Part shown: one piece after another, positions 1 to 7,170 of the stretch
Layout: every line of letters starts with the position of its first letter
Position numbering within the stretch: position 1 is the stretch's first letter
From: Halomicronema sp. CCY15110
GTDB lineage: Bacteria > Cyanobacteriota > Cyanobacteriia > Phormidesmidales > Phormidesmidaceae
Length of the DNA: 42,469 nt
Reading direction: 5' to 3'
Assembly: GCF_016888165.1 (NCBI RefSeq)
Contig: NZ_JACSWC010000427.1
Location: 1-42,469 of the forward strand
Translations under genes and position numbers: made by a program
Notes under the pieces: model-generated
What the model saw: only the letters and a program-made list of their open reading frames with translations
What the model was told of the DNA's origin: nothing
The model's database searches: none

Positions 1-120
1 GGGAACTGCAACTAAATAAAGTACCCGTTCAATCCGGTTTCGACTTCGCTCAACCTGCCAGTATCGAGAGTTGAGCGCAGTCGAAACTCGGTTCATGGGG
101 ATCTTTTTTTCGCGCAAGTC
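1..120 (+). repeat. Dispersed ~120-bp repeat, copy 1
   Basis: This segment is nearly identical to 3987-4106 and to the reverse complement of 30511-30631. Its core is an imperfect inverted repeat: GTTTCGACTTCGCTCAAC at 37-54 against AGTTGAGCGCAGTCGAAAC at 69-87, able to form a long hairpin. It ends just downstream of the DUF370 gene stop, so its transcript could form the 3' end of that mRNA. I see no transposase, so it looks like a non-autonomous or REP/MITE-like element. The left edge may extend beyond the window. Confidence 0.85.
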
Positions 121-122
121 TC

Positions 123-380
123 TTAGGTTGCCGGGTCTTTGGGGGCGAGAAATCGCTGGGCGACGGTTTCCGGTTGAATAGCCGACAGAATGACGTGGCC
201 GGAGTCCATAATCAGGACGGCGCGGGTGCGGCGACCATAGGTGGCATCCACCAGCTGCCCGCGATCGCGGGCCTCCGCAATGACTCGCTTAATCGGTGCT
301 GACTCCGGACTCACGATCGCCACCACCCGATTGGCCGAGGCAATATTGCCAAATCCAATATTGATCAGCTTGATATCCAT
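123..380 (-). CDS. DUF370/RemA-family protein
   Basis: An 85-residue protein starting [12 protein letters not shown] with the conserved core [17 protein letters not shown] and a [17 protein letters not shown] tail, characteristic of DUF370. In Bacillus the family member RemA is a DNA-binding regulator of extracellular matrix genes; the cyanobacterial role is not established. In many cyanobacteria the gene precedes gmk (guanylate kinase); here repeat copy 1 lies immediately downstream instead. It is divergent from the NFACT gene, with a 492-bp spacer between the two starts. The family call is firm and the function is inferred. Confidence 0.9.
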   Translation of the reverse strand: MDIKLINIGFGNIASANRVVAIVSPESAPIKRVIAEARDRGQLVDATYGRRTRAVLIMDSGHVILSAIQPETVAQRFLAPKDPAT

Positions 381-872
381 ACATCATCCTGGCGAGCACC
401 GACAAGCCGAATCATTCACTGAGTATCAGTCAATTGCTAGCAGTCTCTCAAGAGTCGCCATTCGACTATCCAACCCTAATCGCGATAGATAATTTGGCCG
501 TTCACCCCGTCAAAACTCTCAAGCACCAACGGCTGATAATCAATCAAATTTTGCTGAAGCTTTGTCGCCTCATCCTAACGACAAAGCCAGCAAGCAGCAA
601 GCACAGAAGTGGTTGCGGCGGTGACGACAAATCGCCACCGGCAAATATCGCTGGCGATTTGTACCATAATTATTGGGGAGCGCTGACCGAGAGGAAGCGA
701 CAAAGGGCACCGCCACCACCCACGCACAAGCTTGCTTCAGCACTATGCCCGACTCATTGTGGTCTTATTAGCGTTGGGAGAAGGGGCCACCCCTCAGGAT
801 AAATCGACCGTGAGCCACCGCCTGGAGCGTGTCGAGCTCGCGGCATCGCGTCAGTCAGCAGGAGAGTCAGCC
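381..872. other. Divergent spacer with an 11-bp perfect inverted repeat
   Basis: This 492-bp spacer separates the divergent DUF370 and NFACT genes and should hold both promoters. The only structure I see is a perfect inverted repeat, ACAAATCGCCA at 627-637 and TGGCGATTTGT at 652-662, with a 14-nt loop. No T-run follows, so it is not a classical terminator; it could be an operator or a 5'-UTR hairpin of the NFACT gene. A long open frame on the plus strand (434-802) has no recognisable protein features and overlaps the start of the NFACT frame, so I do not call it a gene. Confidence 0.5.
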
Positions 873-2642
873 ATGCAACCAGTGGATTTCACAACTTTGA
901 TGGCCGCCTGTGCTGAGCTGCGGGATGAGTGGCTGCCCGCGCGGTGTGAGCAGGTAATTCAGCGGGATGCGATGACGTTAGCGATCGCTCTCCGCACCCT
1001 CAAGCAACGGGGTTGGTTAACGATTTCTTGGCATCCGCAGGCGGCCCGACTCCATATCGACACACCGCCCCCCCGAGTCCCCGACACCTTCACCTTTAGC
1101 CAACAGATCAAGCATCAGTTGGGGGGCTATGCCCTGGTCAGCATTACCCCCGTCGCCCCGTGGGAACGGGCGCTGGATCTGGCGTTTGCCCAGCGACCGG
1201 GCGATCCAGTCGAGTGGCACTTGTACGTTGAAATCATGGGCAAGTATAGCAACGTGATTTTGGTGAATGCCCGCAATCAAATTGTCACGGCAGCGCACCA
1301 GGTGTCTGAGCAGCAGTCCAGCGTGCGACCCATTGCCACCGGAGCGCAATATACTCCCCCCCCGGCGATTCCCGGCCCTTTCCCCAGGTTGGATGAACCC
1401 CAATCGCGGTGGCAAGAACGGGTGGCCCTGCTGCCAACCACTCTAAAACAAGCCTTGTTCAAAGCCTACAGCGGCTTAAGTTCTTCCCTGGTGCGCGATT
1501 TAGCAGCCCAAGCCGACTTGTCACTAGAGCAGCCGGTAGAGGCGTTGACCCCGCTTGAGTGGGAACGGCTGTTTGCCCAGTGGCAAGGGTGGCTCCAGCG
1601 GTTAGAGGGCGGCAATTTTTCACCGCATGTATTAGACGCGGGCTACTCGGTGTTAACCACAGCGGGCACAGCCCAGGCGAATGTGCAGACGCTACTGCGG
1701 GACTATTACCACGATGAGTTGAACCGTCAGGAATTTAATCGGCTGAAGAATCAACTCACCCAGCGGCTCAAGAACCTGTTGAAGAAGCTGCGTCAAAAGG
1801 AGGCGACCTTTGCACAGCGGTTAGCCCAGGCGGATCAAGCGGATGACTATCGACAACAGGCGGATCTACTGATGGCTTACAACTACCAGTGGCAGCCGGG
1901 GATGCGATCGATGGCGTTGGCCGACTTTGAAACCGGGGAAACGGTGACGATCGCCCTCAACCCGGAGAAAAATGCCATCCAAAATGCCCAGACAATTTAT
2001 AAAAAACATCAAAAATTGAAGCGATCGCGCCAGGCGATCACCCCACTATTGCAGGCAGTGCGGGCCGAAATTGCTTATCTCGATCAGGTAGACGCAGCGG
2101 TGCAACGCCTGGAGCAATACGAGGCCGCCCCTGATTTAAGCGCCCTGCAAGAAATTCGCGATGAACTCATTCAGCAAGCCTATCTAGAAGACCCGACCTA
2201 TCGACCGGGTTCGCCAACGAGCAAGGACACGCTCAACGTTCGCAAGTTTCAGACCCCCGGCAACTTGGAGGTCTGGGTGGGTCGCAACAACCGCCAAAAT
2301 GATTTGCTGATTTCGAAAGCGGCCACTGATTATGATCTCTGGTTTCATACCCAAGAAATTCCCGGTAGCCACGTGCTGCTGCGCTTGGATGCGGGACAAG
2401 TACCCACGGATGAGGATCTCCAGTTCACCGCTGACGTGGCGGCTTATTACAGTCGCGCCCAGCAGGCTGACCAAGTGCCCGTCGTCTTTACTCAGCCGAG
2501 GCATGTGTATAAACCCAAGGGCGCACTGCCGGGCATGGTGACCTACACCCATGAAACCGTGCTGTGGGGACAGCCGACCAAGCTCAACGCTCAACTTTTG
2601 GAAAATTCAGCCGCGTCAGAGCCAACTTTAGTCGCCACCTGA
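873..2642 (+). CDS. rqcH: RqcH/NFACT ribosome quality-control protein (fibronectin-binding-like)
   Basis: A 589-residue NFACT protein. The start MQPVDFTTLMAACAEL was chosen because it matches the family N-terminus and is preceded by AGGAGAG at the right distance; the frame is open further upstream but that part looks non-coding. The N-terminal NFACT-N region covers about residues 1-270. A charged coiled coil (RLKNLLKKLRQKEATFAQR) follows at about 276-340. The NFACT-R/DUF814 domain with DLWFHTQEIPGSHVLLR lies at about 435-545. Bacterial RqcH binds stalled 50S-peptidyl-tRNA complexes and adds C-terminal alanine tails that mark the peptide for degradation. The old name fibronectin-binding protein FbpA refers to the same family. 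The gene stands alone, with no obvious operon partner. Confidence 0.93.
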   Translation: MQPVDFTTLMAACAELRDEWLPARCEQVIQRDAMTLAIALRTLKQRGWLTISWHPQAARLHIDTPPPRVPDTFTFSQQIKHQLGGYALVSITPVAPWERALDLAFAQRPGDPVEWHLYVEIMGKYSNVILVNARNQIVTAAHQVSEQQSSVRPIATGAQYTPPPAIPGPFPRLDEPQSRWQERVALLPTTLKQALFKAYSGLSSSLVRDLAAQADLSLEQPVEALTPLEWERLFAQWQGWLQRLEGGNFSPHVLDAGYSVLTTAGTAQANVQTLLRDYYHDELNRQEFNRLKNQLTQRLKNLLKKLRQKEATFAQRLAQADQADDYRQQADLLMAYNYQWQPGMRSMALADFETGETVTIALNPEKNAIQNAQTIYKKHQKLKRSRQAITPLLQAVRAEIAYLDQVDAAVQRLEQYEAAPDLSALQEIRDELIQQAYLEDPTYRPGSPTSKDTLNVRKFQTPGNLEVWVGRNNRQNDLLISKAATDYDLWFHTQEIPGSHVLLRLDAGQVPTDEDLQFTADVAAYYSRAQQADQVPVVFTQPRHVYKPKGALPGMVTYTHETVLWGQPTKLNAQLLENSAASEPTLVAT

Positions 2643-2773
2643 CGCGATCGCTGTCAGGGTTTCATGAGCATATATCAGATAAAACTACCAAAAAGCCATG
2701 ATTGTCCCAAAAGCCCCTAAGACAATCTTACAAAAACCCTGAAGTTTTATGACAAAAAAACTGTGTGGCTTGA

Positions 2774-2779
2774 TACAAT
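2774..2779 (+). promoter_or_regulatory. Candidate -10 element (extended) for the RNA at 2787
   Basis: TACAAT preceded by TGA gives an extended -10 element (TGATACAAT). The -35 region is weak: GACAAA at 2751-2756 with a 17-bp spacer. Predicted transcription would begin around 2786-2790, directly before the first hairpin of the proposed RNA. Confidence 0.4.
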
Positions 2780-2786
2780 GCTTTTT

Positions 2787-2906
2787 GGTGAGAGAGATGA
2801 ATCGGGAAACACCGCTTCATGGACGTTTGGAGAGACGTCGTTTCCTCCCACTTGAGAGAGCAACTATTTTTTTTAGGCCGACTTTTAACGAAGTCGGCTT
2901 TTTATT
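2787..2906 (+). ncRNA. Probable small RNA, Yfr2-like (two hairpins plus terminator)
   Basis: The segment between the NFACT and Ap4A phosphorylase genes has the layout of an independent small RNA. Hairpin 1 pairs AUGAA (2797-2801) and CGG (2803-2805) with CCG (2812-2814) and UUCAU (2816-2820), leaving loop GAAACA. Hairpin 2 pairs GACGU (2822-2826) with ACGUC (2835-2839) around UUGGAGAG. The loop GAAAC can also pair with GUUUC at 2840-2844, a possible pseudoknot. An intrinsic terminator closes it. Yfr2-family RNAs of cyanobacteria carry a GGAAACA motif in a hairpin loop, and GGGAAACA occurs here; the assignment to that family is inference. An open frame crosses the region but would translate through the terminator. 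Confidence 0.5.
2877..2906 (+). terminator. Intrinsic (rho-independent) terminator
   Basis: An 8-bp perfect stem, GCCGACTT (2877-2884) with AAGTCGGC (2891-2898), loop TTAACG, followed by TTTTTATT. It is the clearest terminator in the window. It lies about 235 bp past the NFACT stop, so it more likely ends the small RNA that starts near 2787. Confidence 0.85.
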
Positions 2907-3008
2907 GGCGAACCTCGTTCATTGTCAGCCCCGGCGACTCAAAAAACCGTTCATACAGAACCGTCAAAAAAGTTTGTTCTTTGATTGGCGGCCCAGATGG
3001 GGGCACCG

Positions 3009-3917
3009 CTAAGACTCGGGTACAGGGATGCCCACCTTGGTTAACAGGTTGAGGGGGCCAATCTGGCGGAGCTTTTCGAGTTCTGCCGGGGTCTTGACGA
3101 GTAACCAGCCGGCGTAGCCTAGACTATTGACGCCAATATCAGCATAACCGGGTCGCGATCGCGCCACCACCATCATCCAGTCACGGGTCAGCAATAAATT
3201 GTAGGGCTGCTCAGGGTGGGGCGTGGTCAGCGTCAAGCCAAGGGCAGCGAGTAAATGGCGATAGGTCAAGCGCAACTGTGCTCCCAGACTGTGGTGATCT
3301 TGTCGCCAGTCGAGATGGAGAGGCTGCCAGCGGTGCTGGAAGGGAAGGGAACTTAGGAATGCTGGCGTGCTCGCGGTGGACGGGGGCGGAAGGATTTGGG
3401 CCATGGGCAACGTCGCGGTCCCGTCATCATCGGCAAAGGGCACCAGTTGTAGATGCTTATGGTGTTGGCTCGCCCCGGAAATCGGCCCACTGTTGTAGAA
3501 TCCCAGGCCATCAATCGCTTGGATGCAGCGCGCCCAGGCCGCAAAATCCTCTAGCGTGAGCCATGATTCTTGGGCCACGTAGTCGCGAGTAATGACGAGC
3601 AGGTGATGCTCAACGACGTTGAATTTGTTAAGCAAACAGACATGGGTGGGCGATAAATCCGCCACAAATAAAGCGGGTTCATACGGCAGAAATGGATTAG
3701 CGGGTTGGCGGGACGGGCGATCGCGCTGGGCCTTTTCATGGTGGGCTTTGCGGGCCAGACTATCCACCAGTCGCACCACAAACGGAATGCCGCCATCTGC
3801 CAGGGTGTGGGTGTGGGTGGCGATCGGCATTAATGCCCCACTGGCCAAAGCCTGAGTGGTCGTCTGCTGCACTAGCGGCCACAACCCTGCGGGCACGGCG
3901 GCGGAAAACTGAGTCAT
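3009..3917 (-). CDS. Ap4A phosphorylase / ATP adenylyltransferase
   Basis: A 302-residue protein of the APA1/APA2-type ATP adenylyltransferase family. The HIT-like catalytic stretch SGASQHHKHLQLVP (about 147-160) contains HxHxQ at H153-K-H155-L-Q157. The conserved NPFLPYEP lies at 74-81 and the C-terminal YNLLLTRDWMMVV strand is typical. The family phosphorolyses diadenosine tetraphosphate to ADP plus ATP (or forms it in reverse), controlling a stress-linked nucleotide in the cytoplasm. ATG start at 3917. The gene is single; repeat copy 2 lies about 70 bp upstream of its start. Confidence 0.92.
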   Translation of the reverse strand: MTQFSAAVPAGLWPLVQQTTTQALASGALMPIATHTHTLADGGIPFVVRLVDSLARKAHHEKAQRDRPSRQPANPFLPYEPALFVADLSPTHVCLLNKFNVVEHHLLVITRDYVAQESWLTLEDFAAWARCIQAIDGLGFYNSGPISGASQHHKHLQLVPFADDDGTATLPMAQILPPPSTASTPAFLSSLPFQHRWQPLHLDWRQDHHSLGAQLRLTYRHLLAALGLTLTTPHPEQPYNLLLTRDWMMVVARSRPGYADIGVNSLGYAGWLLVKTPAELEKLRQIGPLNLLTKVGIPVPES

Positions 3918-3986
3918 GAATTCAGACTGTCGTGAGGATTATTGCTAACCTACCGGGCGAGTGCAGCGCCCGTAAAGTAAGTCGTT

Positions 3987-4106
3987 GGGGATCTGCAACT
4001 AAAAAAGTACCCGTTCAATCCGGTTTCGACTTTGCTCAACCTACCAGTATCGAGAGTTGAGCGGAGTCGAAACTCGGTTCATGGGGATCTTTTTTATGCG
4101 CAAGCC
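3987..4106 (+). repeat. Dispersed ~120-bp repeat, copy 2
   Basis: The second copy of the element at 1-120, same orientation and without visible indels relative to it. It carries the arm pair GTTTCGACTTTGCTCAAC and GAGTTGAGCGGAGTCGAAAC. It sits between the Ap4A phosphorylase start and the end of the 3-methyladenine glycosylase gene, so it could add a hairpin to the 3' end of the glycosylase transcript or the 5' leader of the phosphorylase. Confidence 0.88.
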
Positions 4107-4177
4107 CTTTGGTTACTTGATGACCGCTGCGCTCACTCACAAGTTGGCGGCTATTATCTTATCCTGCAAGGCCAGGG

Positions 4178-4798
4178 CTACCCCTTTTTCGAGACGGCGG
4201 GACAATCGGCCAGATACCAGCGCCAGGGAAAGTCGATTCCCTGAGTCAAGCCGATGCGGGTAGTTTGCACCAGTTGAGGGTGACCTGTGGCGAACTGCTG
4301 CGTCCACTGGGGCGATCGCGGCTCCAGCCAGAGCGGCTCGCCCCCCGTCAGGTGAATACCGTTGAGGGTGCGATCGATTTGCAGCACGCGGCACAGCTTG
4401 CCCGGCCCAGCGGCCACACGAGCGGGCTTTTGGCGTTGCTTTTCATCGACCCACGGGGGCAAGCGATCGAGGTCGAGGGCGCGAATAAGGACGGCACTTG
4501 GCACCGTGTCGGCGTCGGTCACCACATTGATGCAGTGATATATGCCGTAGATGAGATAAACGTAGCAGCTCCCCGGTGGCCCAAACATCACTTCATTACG
4601 GGCGGTGCGGCGGCGATAGGCATGACAAGCTGGGTCATCCGGGGCGTATGCTTCGGTTTCCACAATCAGGCCGCGATATTGACTGCCATCGGCAAACTCG
4701 CGCACCAGAGTGCAGCCCACCAAATCTGGCGCAACCACTGGAGACGGTCGTCCCAACCACGCGGCAGATAAGGCAGATGTCGGCGAAGAAGGGGTCAT
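4178..4798 (-). CDS. 3-methyladenine DNA glycosylase (MPG/AAG family)
   Basis: A 206-residue base-excision repair glycosylase of the mammalian AAG fold. Visible signatures are [20 protein letters not shown] with the general-base glutamate E49 and the base-flipping tyrosine Y51 in the ETEAY motif, then [27 protein letters not shown] (about 67-93) and the [12 protein letters not shown] substrate-pocket strand. It excises alkylated purines such as 3-methyladenine and hypoxanthine from DNA. Length is normal for bacterial members. ATG start at 4798; the gene diverges from the fructosamine-kinase-like gene across a 150-bp spacer. Confidence 0.95.
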   Translation of the reverse strand: MTPSSPTSALSAAWLGRPSPVVAPDLVGCTLVREFADGSQYRGLIVETEAYAPDDPACHAYRRRTARNEVMFGPPGSCYVYLIYGIYHCINVVTDADTVPSAVLIRALDLDRLPPWVDEKQRQKPARVAAGPGKLCRVLQIDRTLNGIHLTGGEPLWLEPRSPQWTQQFATGHPQLVQTTRIGLTQGIDFPWRWYLADCPAVSKKG

Positions 4799-4948
4799 AA
4801 AAAGGATGCAGGAAGATTTGCGGGTGACACATCGCCAGCAGTGGGCATGACTGGGGTTTGACTCAAGGCCCGTGTCGATGTTGCATGAGAGCAGGATACA
4901 AAACTTTTGGGGTTCGCCCCACGGTCACTCGATTTGCCGATTTTGCCT

Positions 4949-5809
4949 ATGTGGAACACCATTGCCCAAGACATTACCCGTGCGACGGGGCAGCCATTTG
5001 ATCTGCAAGATCGCCGGAGCATCGGCGGCGGTAGCATTAATCAGGCTTTCAGAATTTCGGATGGCGATCGCGACTATTTCCTGAAGCTCAACCAAGCGAG
5101 CCAGTACGCCATGTTTGAGGCCGAAGCGTTGGGCCTGCGGGAAATGGCCGAGACCCGTACCATTCGGGTGCCAAAGCCGATTTGCTGGGGCACGGCTAAC
5201 GGTTCTTGCTACATCGTGATGGAGTATCTGCCCCTGGGCAACAGCAGTCGCGACTCGTGGTATCAAATGGGGCAAGATTTGGCCGCCATGCACCGAGTGA
5301 CGAGCGATCTCGGCTTTGGCTGGCAGCGCGATAACACTATCGGTGATACGCCTCAAAAAAATCCCTGGACGGCAAACTGGGTCGAGTTTTACGTCGAGCA
5401 TCGTCTGCGCTACCAGTTTCAACTGGCCAATCGGCGGGGCAACTTTCGACGACAAGCAGAGCTAATGGCGGCAGTTCCTTCATTGCTGGCGGGGCATACC
5501 CCAGAACCATCGCTCGTACATGGGGATTTGTGGTCGGGCAATGCATCGGTGACGGCGGATGGTACCCCCGTGATTTTAGATCCGGCGACCTATTATGGCG
5601 ATCGCGAGGTGGATATCGCCATGTCGGAACTCTTTGGCCGCTTTCCCCAACCCTTTTACGAGGGTTACAACGACGCCTATCCGCTAGCGCCCGGGTACGA
5701 AACCCGCAAAATTCTCTATAACCTGTATCACATCATTAACCATTTCAACCTGTTTGGCGGCGGCTACGGCTCCCAAGCGCAGAGCATGGTTGATCGCCTG
5801 CTGCGCTGA
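4949..5809 (+). CDS. Fructosamine kinase family protein
   Basis: A 286-residue member of the fructosamine/ketosamine-3-kinase family (APH-like kinase fold). The start MWNTIAQDI fits the family; the frame is open 14 codons further up. GGGSINQAFRI (about 28-38) is the nucleotide-binding loop, YFLKLN holds the ATP-binding lysine, HGDLWSGN at 191-198 is the catalytic loop with D193 and N198, and ILDPATYYGDREVDIAMSELFG carries the metal-binding aspartate. The family phosphorylates sugar adducts on protein amines, leading to deglycation. A 6-bp hairpin (CCCACC 5821-5826 with GGTGGG 5832-5837) follows the stop without a T-run. Confidence 0.93.
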   Translation: MWNTIAQDITRATGQPFDLQDRRSIGGGSINQAFRISDGDRDYFLKLNQASQYAMFEAEALGLREMAETRTIRVPKPICWGTANGSCYIVMEYLPLGNSSRDSWYQMGQDLAAMHRVTSDLGFGWQRDNTIGDTPQKNPWTANWVEFYVEHRLRYQFQLANRRGNFRRQAELMAAVPSLLAGHTPEPSLVHGDLWSGNASVTADGTPVILDPATYYGDREVDIAMSELFGRFPQPFYEGYNDAYPLAPGYETRKILYNLYHIINHFNLFGGGYGSQAQSMVDRLLR

Positions 5810-5927
5810 CCCTAGCAATCCCCACCGGCCTGGTGGGCAGGGAATCGAGCTAGTTGCCCCACCCCCGTTAACCGAAAACTCACAATTCTTGAGATGATAA
5901 GTGCAGTCGAGTTCTTGCAATGACCTC

Positions 5928-6143
5928 ATGGAAACTCAAACCTGCCCGGTCTGTGGCGTCAAAATTCTAGTTGGTATAGTCGGGGGCGATCGTGTCCAGT
6001 TTTCGGCGGGGCCGCCAGGCAACCGAGCCCGACTGTGGGCGCGGGTTTGCAAATATGTCAATAAACCTGGCTGTATTAACCCCGACGGGGGCGCTCAAAC
6101 GCCGACCAAAGACGATTACTACAAGCCTGATATACCCAGATAA
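5928..6143 (+). CDS. Small conserved cyanobacterial protein with CPVC motif
   Basis: A 71-residue protein starting METQTCPVCG, with later cysteines in ARVCKYVNKPGCIN; the four cysteines (CxxC plus C-x7-C) could bind one zinc ion. I recognise this pattern (CPVC, QFSAGPPGNRARLWARVC) from small uncharacterised cyanobacterial proteins. Start at 5928 was preferred over 5901 because the protein family begins METQTCPVC. No operon partner; function unknown. Confidence 0.75.
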   Translation: METQTCPVCGVKILVGIVGGDRVQFSAGPPGNRARLWARVCKYVNKPGCINPDGGAQTPTKDDYYKPDIPR

Positions 6144-6237
6144 AGTGTTGCAAATGTGATCAGCTGGTAGCTTTAGGGCTGCATTTTCATTCAGCTGAGC
6201 CATAATGTCACAGGAAATCTTCTTTTAATAGAAATCT

Positions 6238-6690
6238 ATGAAGTTATCTCGTTCCGCTGGTTCATGGGCATGGATGCCACTCGCCGTAGCTTGCACCCTT
6301 GGCCTCACTGCCGTCAAAGTCCAGGCTCAAAGCTCGGTTTATAGTCCCATTCCCTTGCCTAGCAATCGAGAAATCACCGATACCCTGTCTGACAACGACA
6401 TTCCCACGGGGGTCGGCGGTTTTGCCCGAGACTACACCGTTCAGTTCGAAGATGGTGACCAAGTCGCGATCGACCTGATTTCTGAAGAGTTTGATACCTT
6501 GATCACTCTGCTCGGCCCTGACGGCACCACCGTGGGTGAGAATGATGACGGCCCCGACGGCACCACCAATTCCCTACTGTTTGCCCGCATCACCGAATCC
6601 GGCACCTATACAGTACGGGTGCGCTCTTACGCGGGCCAAGGGTCGGGCGAATTTTTGCTCAAGGTGGCCCGCCTGCGTCCGGTGGATTAA
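6238..6690 (+). CDS. Secreted PPC-domain protein
   Basis: A 150-residue exported protein. Residues 1 to about 31 form a signal peptide (basic start, hydrophobic MPLAVACTLGLTAV, then KVQAQ cleavage region). Residues about 60-147 match the bacterial pre-peptidase C-terminal (PPC) beta-sandwich: YTVQFEDGDQVAIDL, FDTLITLLGPDGT, NDDGPDGTTNSLL, GTYTVRVRSYAGQGSGEF. PPC domains normally flank secreted proteases; here there is no catalytic domain, a form common in cyanobacteria. Likely periplasmic or extracellular; role unknown. Confidence 0.85.
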   Translation: MKLSRSAGSWAWMPLAVACTLGLTAVKVQAQSSVYSPIPLPSNREITDTLSDNDIPTGVGGFARDYTVQFEDGDQVAIDLISEEFDTLITLLGPDGTTVGENDDGPDGTTNSLLFARITESGTYTVRVRSYAGQGSGEFLLKVARLRPVD

Positions 6691-6792
6691 CTACAGCTGG
6701 GCAATGGGAAACCCAAGCAGGCGTGATATGCAGTGGGATGGGCGGGGCGATCGCCCTCACCCCAGCAAATTCGCCAATTTTCAGAAAAATGC

Positions 6793-6821
6793 TTGCTGTT
6801 GGTTCAACGGGTCTGTTATCT
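6793..6821 (+). promoter_or_regulatory. Candidate sigma-70-type promoter of tRNA-Phe
   Basis: TTGCTG at 6793-6798 and TTATCT at 6816-6821 are spaced 17 bp apart, placing the start site about 20 nt before the tRNA. Transcription would also run toward the island interior. Confidence 0.4.
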
Positions 6822-6849
6822 TAATCAAGCGCTTAGGTTTTGCGCTTAA

Positions 6850-6922
6850 GCCGGGATAGCTCAGCTGGTAGAGCAGAGGACTGAAAATCCTCGTGTCGGC
6901 GGTTCAAGCCCGCCTCCTGGCA
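6850..6922 (+). tRNA. tRNA-Phe (GAA)
   Basis: A 73-nt cloverleaf without encoded CCA. The acceptor stem is GCCGGGA (6850-6856) with TCCTGGC (6915-6921), allowing one G-T pair, and discriminator A at 6922. The anticodon loop ACTGAAAATCC contains GAA for phenylalanine, and the T arm GGCGGTTCAAGCCCGCC is standard. Its 3' 45 bases are duplicated at 24907, marking it as the integration site of the island. The gene is intact because the element restored its 3' end. Confidence 0.98.
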
Positions 6923-6923
6923 T
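6878..6923 (+). repeat. attL: 46-bp direct repeat at the tRNA-Phe 3' end
   Basis: Bases 6878-6923, from the anticodon stem (GGACTGAAAATCC) through the T arm to one base past the discriminator, are identical to 24907-24952. A tRNA 3' segment repeated at the far end of a block of accessory genes is the classic attachment-site signature of tyrosine-recombinase elements. Confidence 0.92.
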
Positions 6924-7024
6924 CTTAAATTTTCGCTCAGATTACCTGGCCTCAAGGGTTTCGGGGCTACTCTGTGCAACTACGAGTTGTAGAAAGTCTG
7001 TACTAGATCTACTTAGTTTCTGGG

Positions 7025-7047
7025 TGTTTTTAGTAAGACTTTAGTAA
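7025..7047 (+). repeat. Internal 23-bp direct repeat, left copy
   Basis: Identical to 24824-24846 and in the same orientation. It contains TTAGTAAGACTTTAGTAA, itself two TTAGTAA half-units. It lies about 100 bp inside attL. Its position fits an arm-type integrase binding site, but this is inference. Confidence 0.8.
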
Positions 7048-7056
7048 GAGATACCG

Positions 7057-7170
7057 ATGCCTAAGAAATCGATTGATTAGTACATCAAGGAAGCTAATGC
7101 ACGCTTAAAGGGCAGCGAAAGGCGGCTTAGCCGAGGGAGGAGGGAGGCCGTCTTTGGAACAATCTGCTGA
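7057..7170 (+). pseudogene. Possible integrase N-terminal remnant
   Basis: ATG at 7057 opens MPKKSID, then a TAG at 7078, then the same frame continues as YIKEANARLKGSERRLSR to a TGA at 7168. The wording (SID-x-YIKEANARLK) resembles, from memory, the first residues of cyanobacterial tyrosine recombinases; a CAG-to-TAG change would explain the stop. Its place directly beside attL is where an integrase gene is expected. The catalytic domain is absent. This is a tentative reading of about 30 codons. Confidence 0.35.

Noticed and set aside
434-802. Open frame of 122 codons upstream of the NFACT gene
   Set aside because: No recognisable family, no ribosome binding site, proline-rich low-complexity end, and it overlaps the spacer hairpin.
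4032-4394. Short frames in and after repeat copy 2
   Set aside because: They start in repeat DNA and run into the glycosylase gene in the wrong phase.
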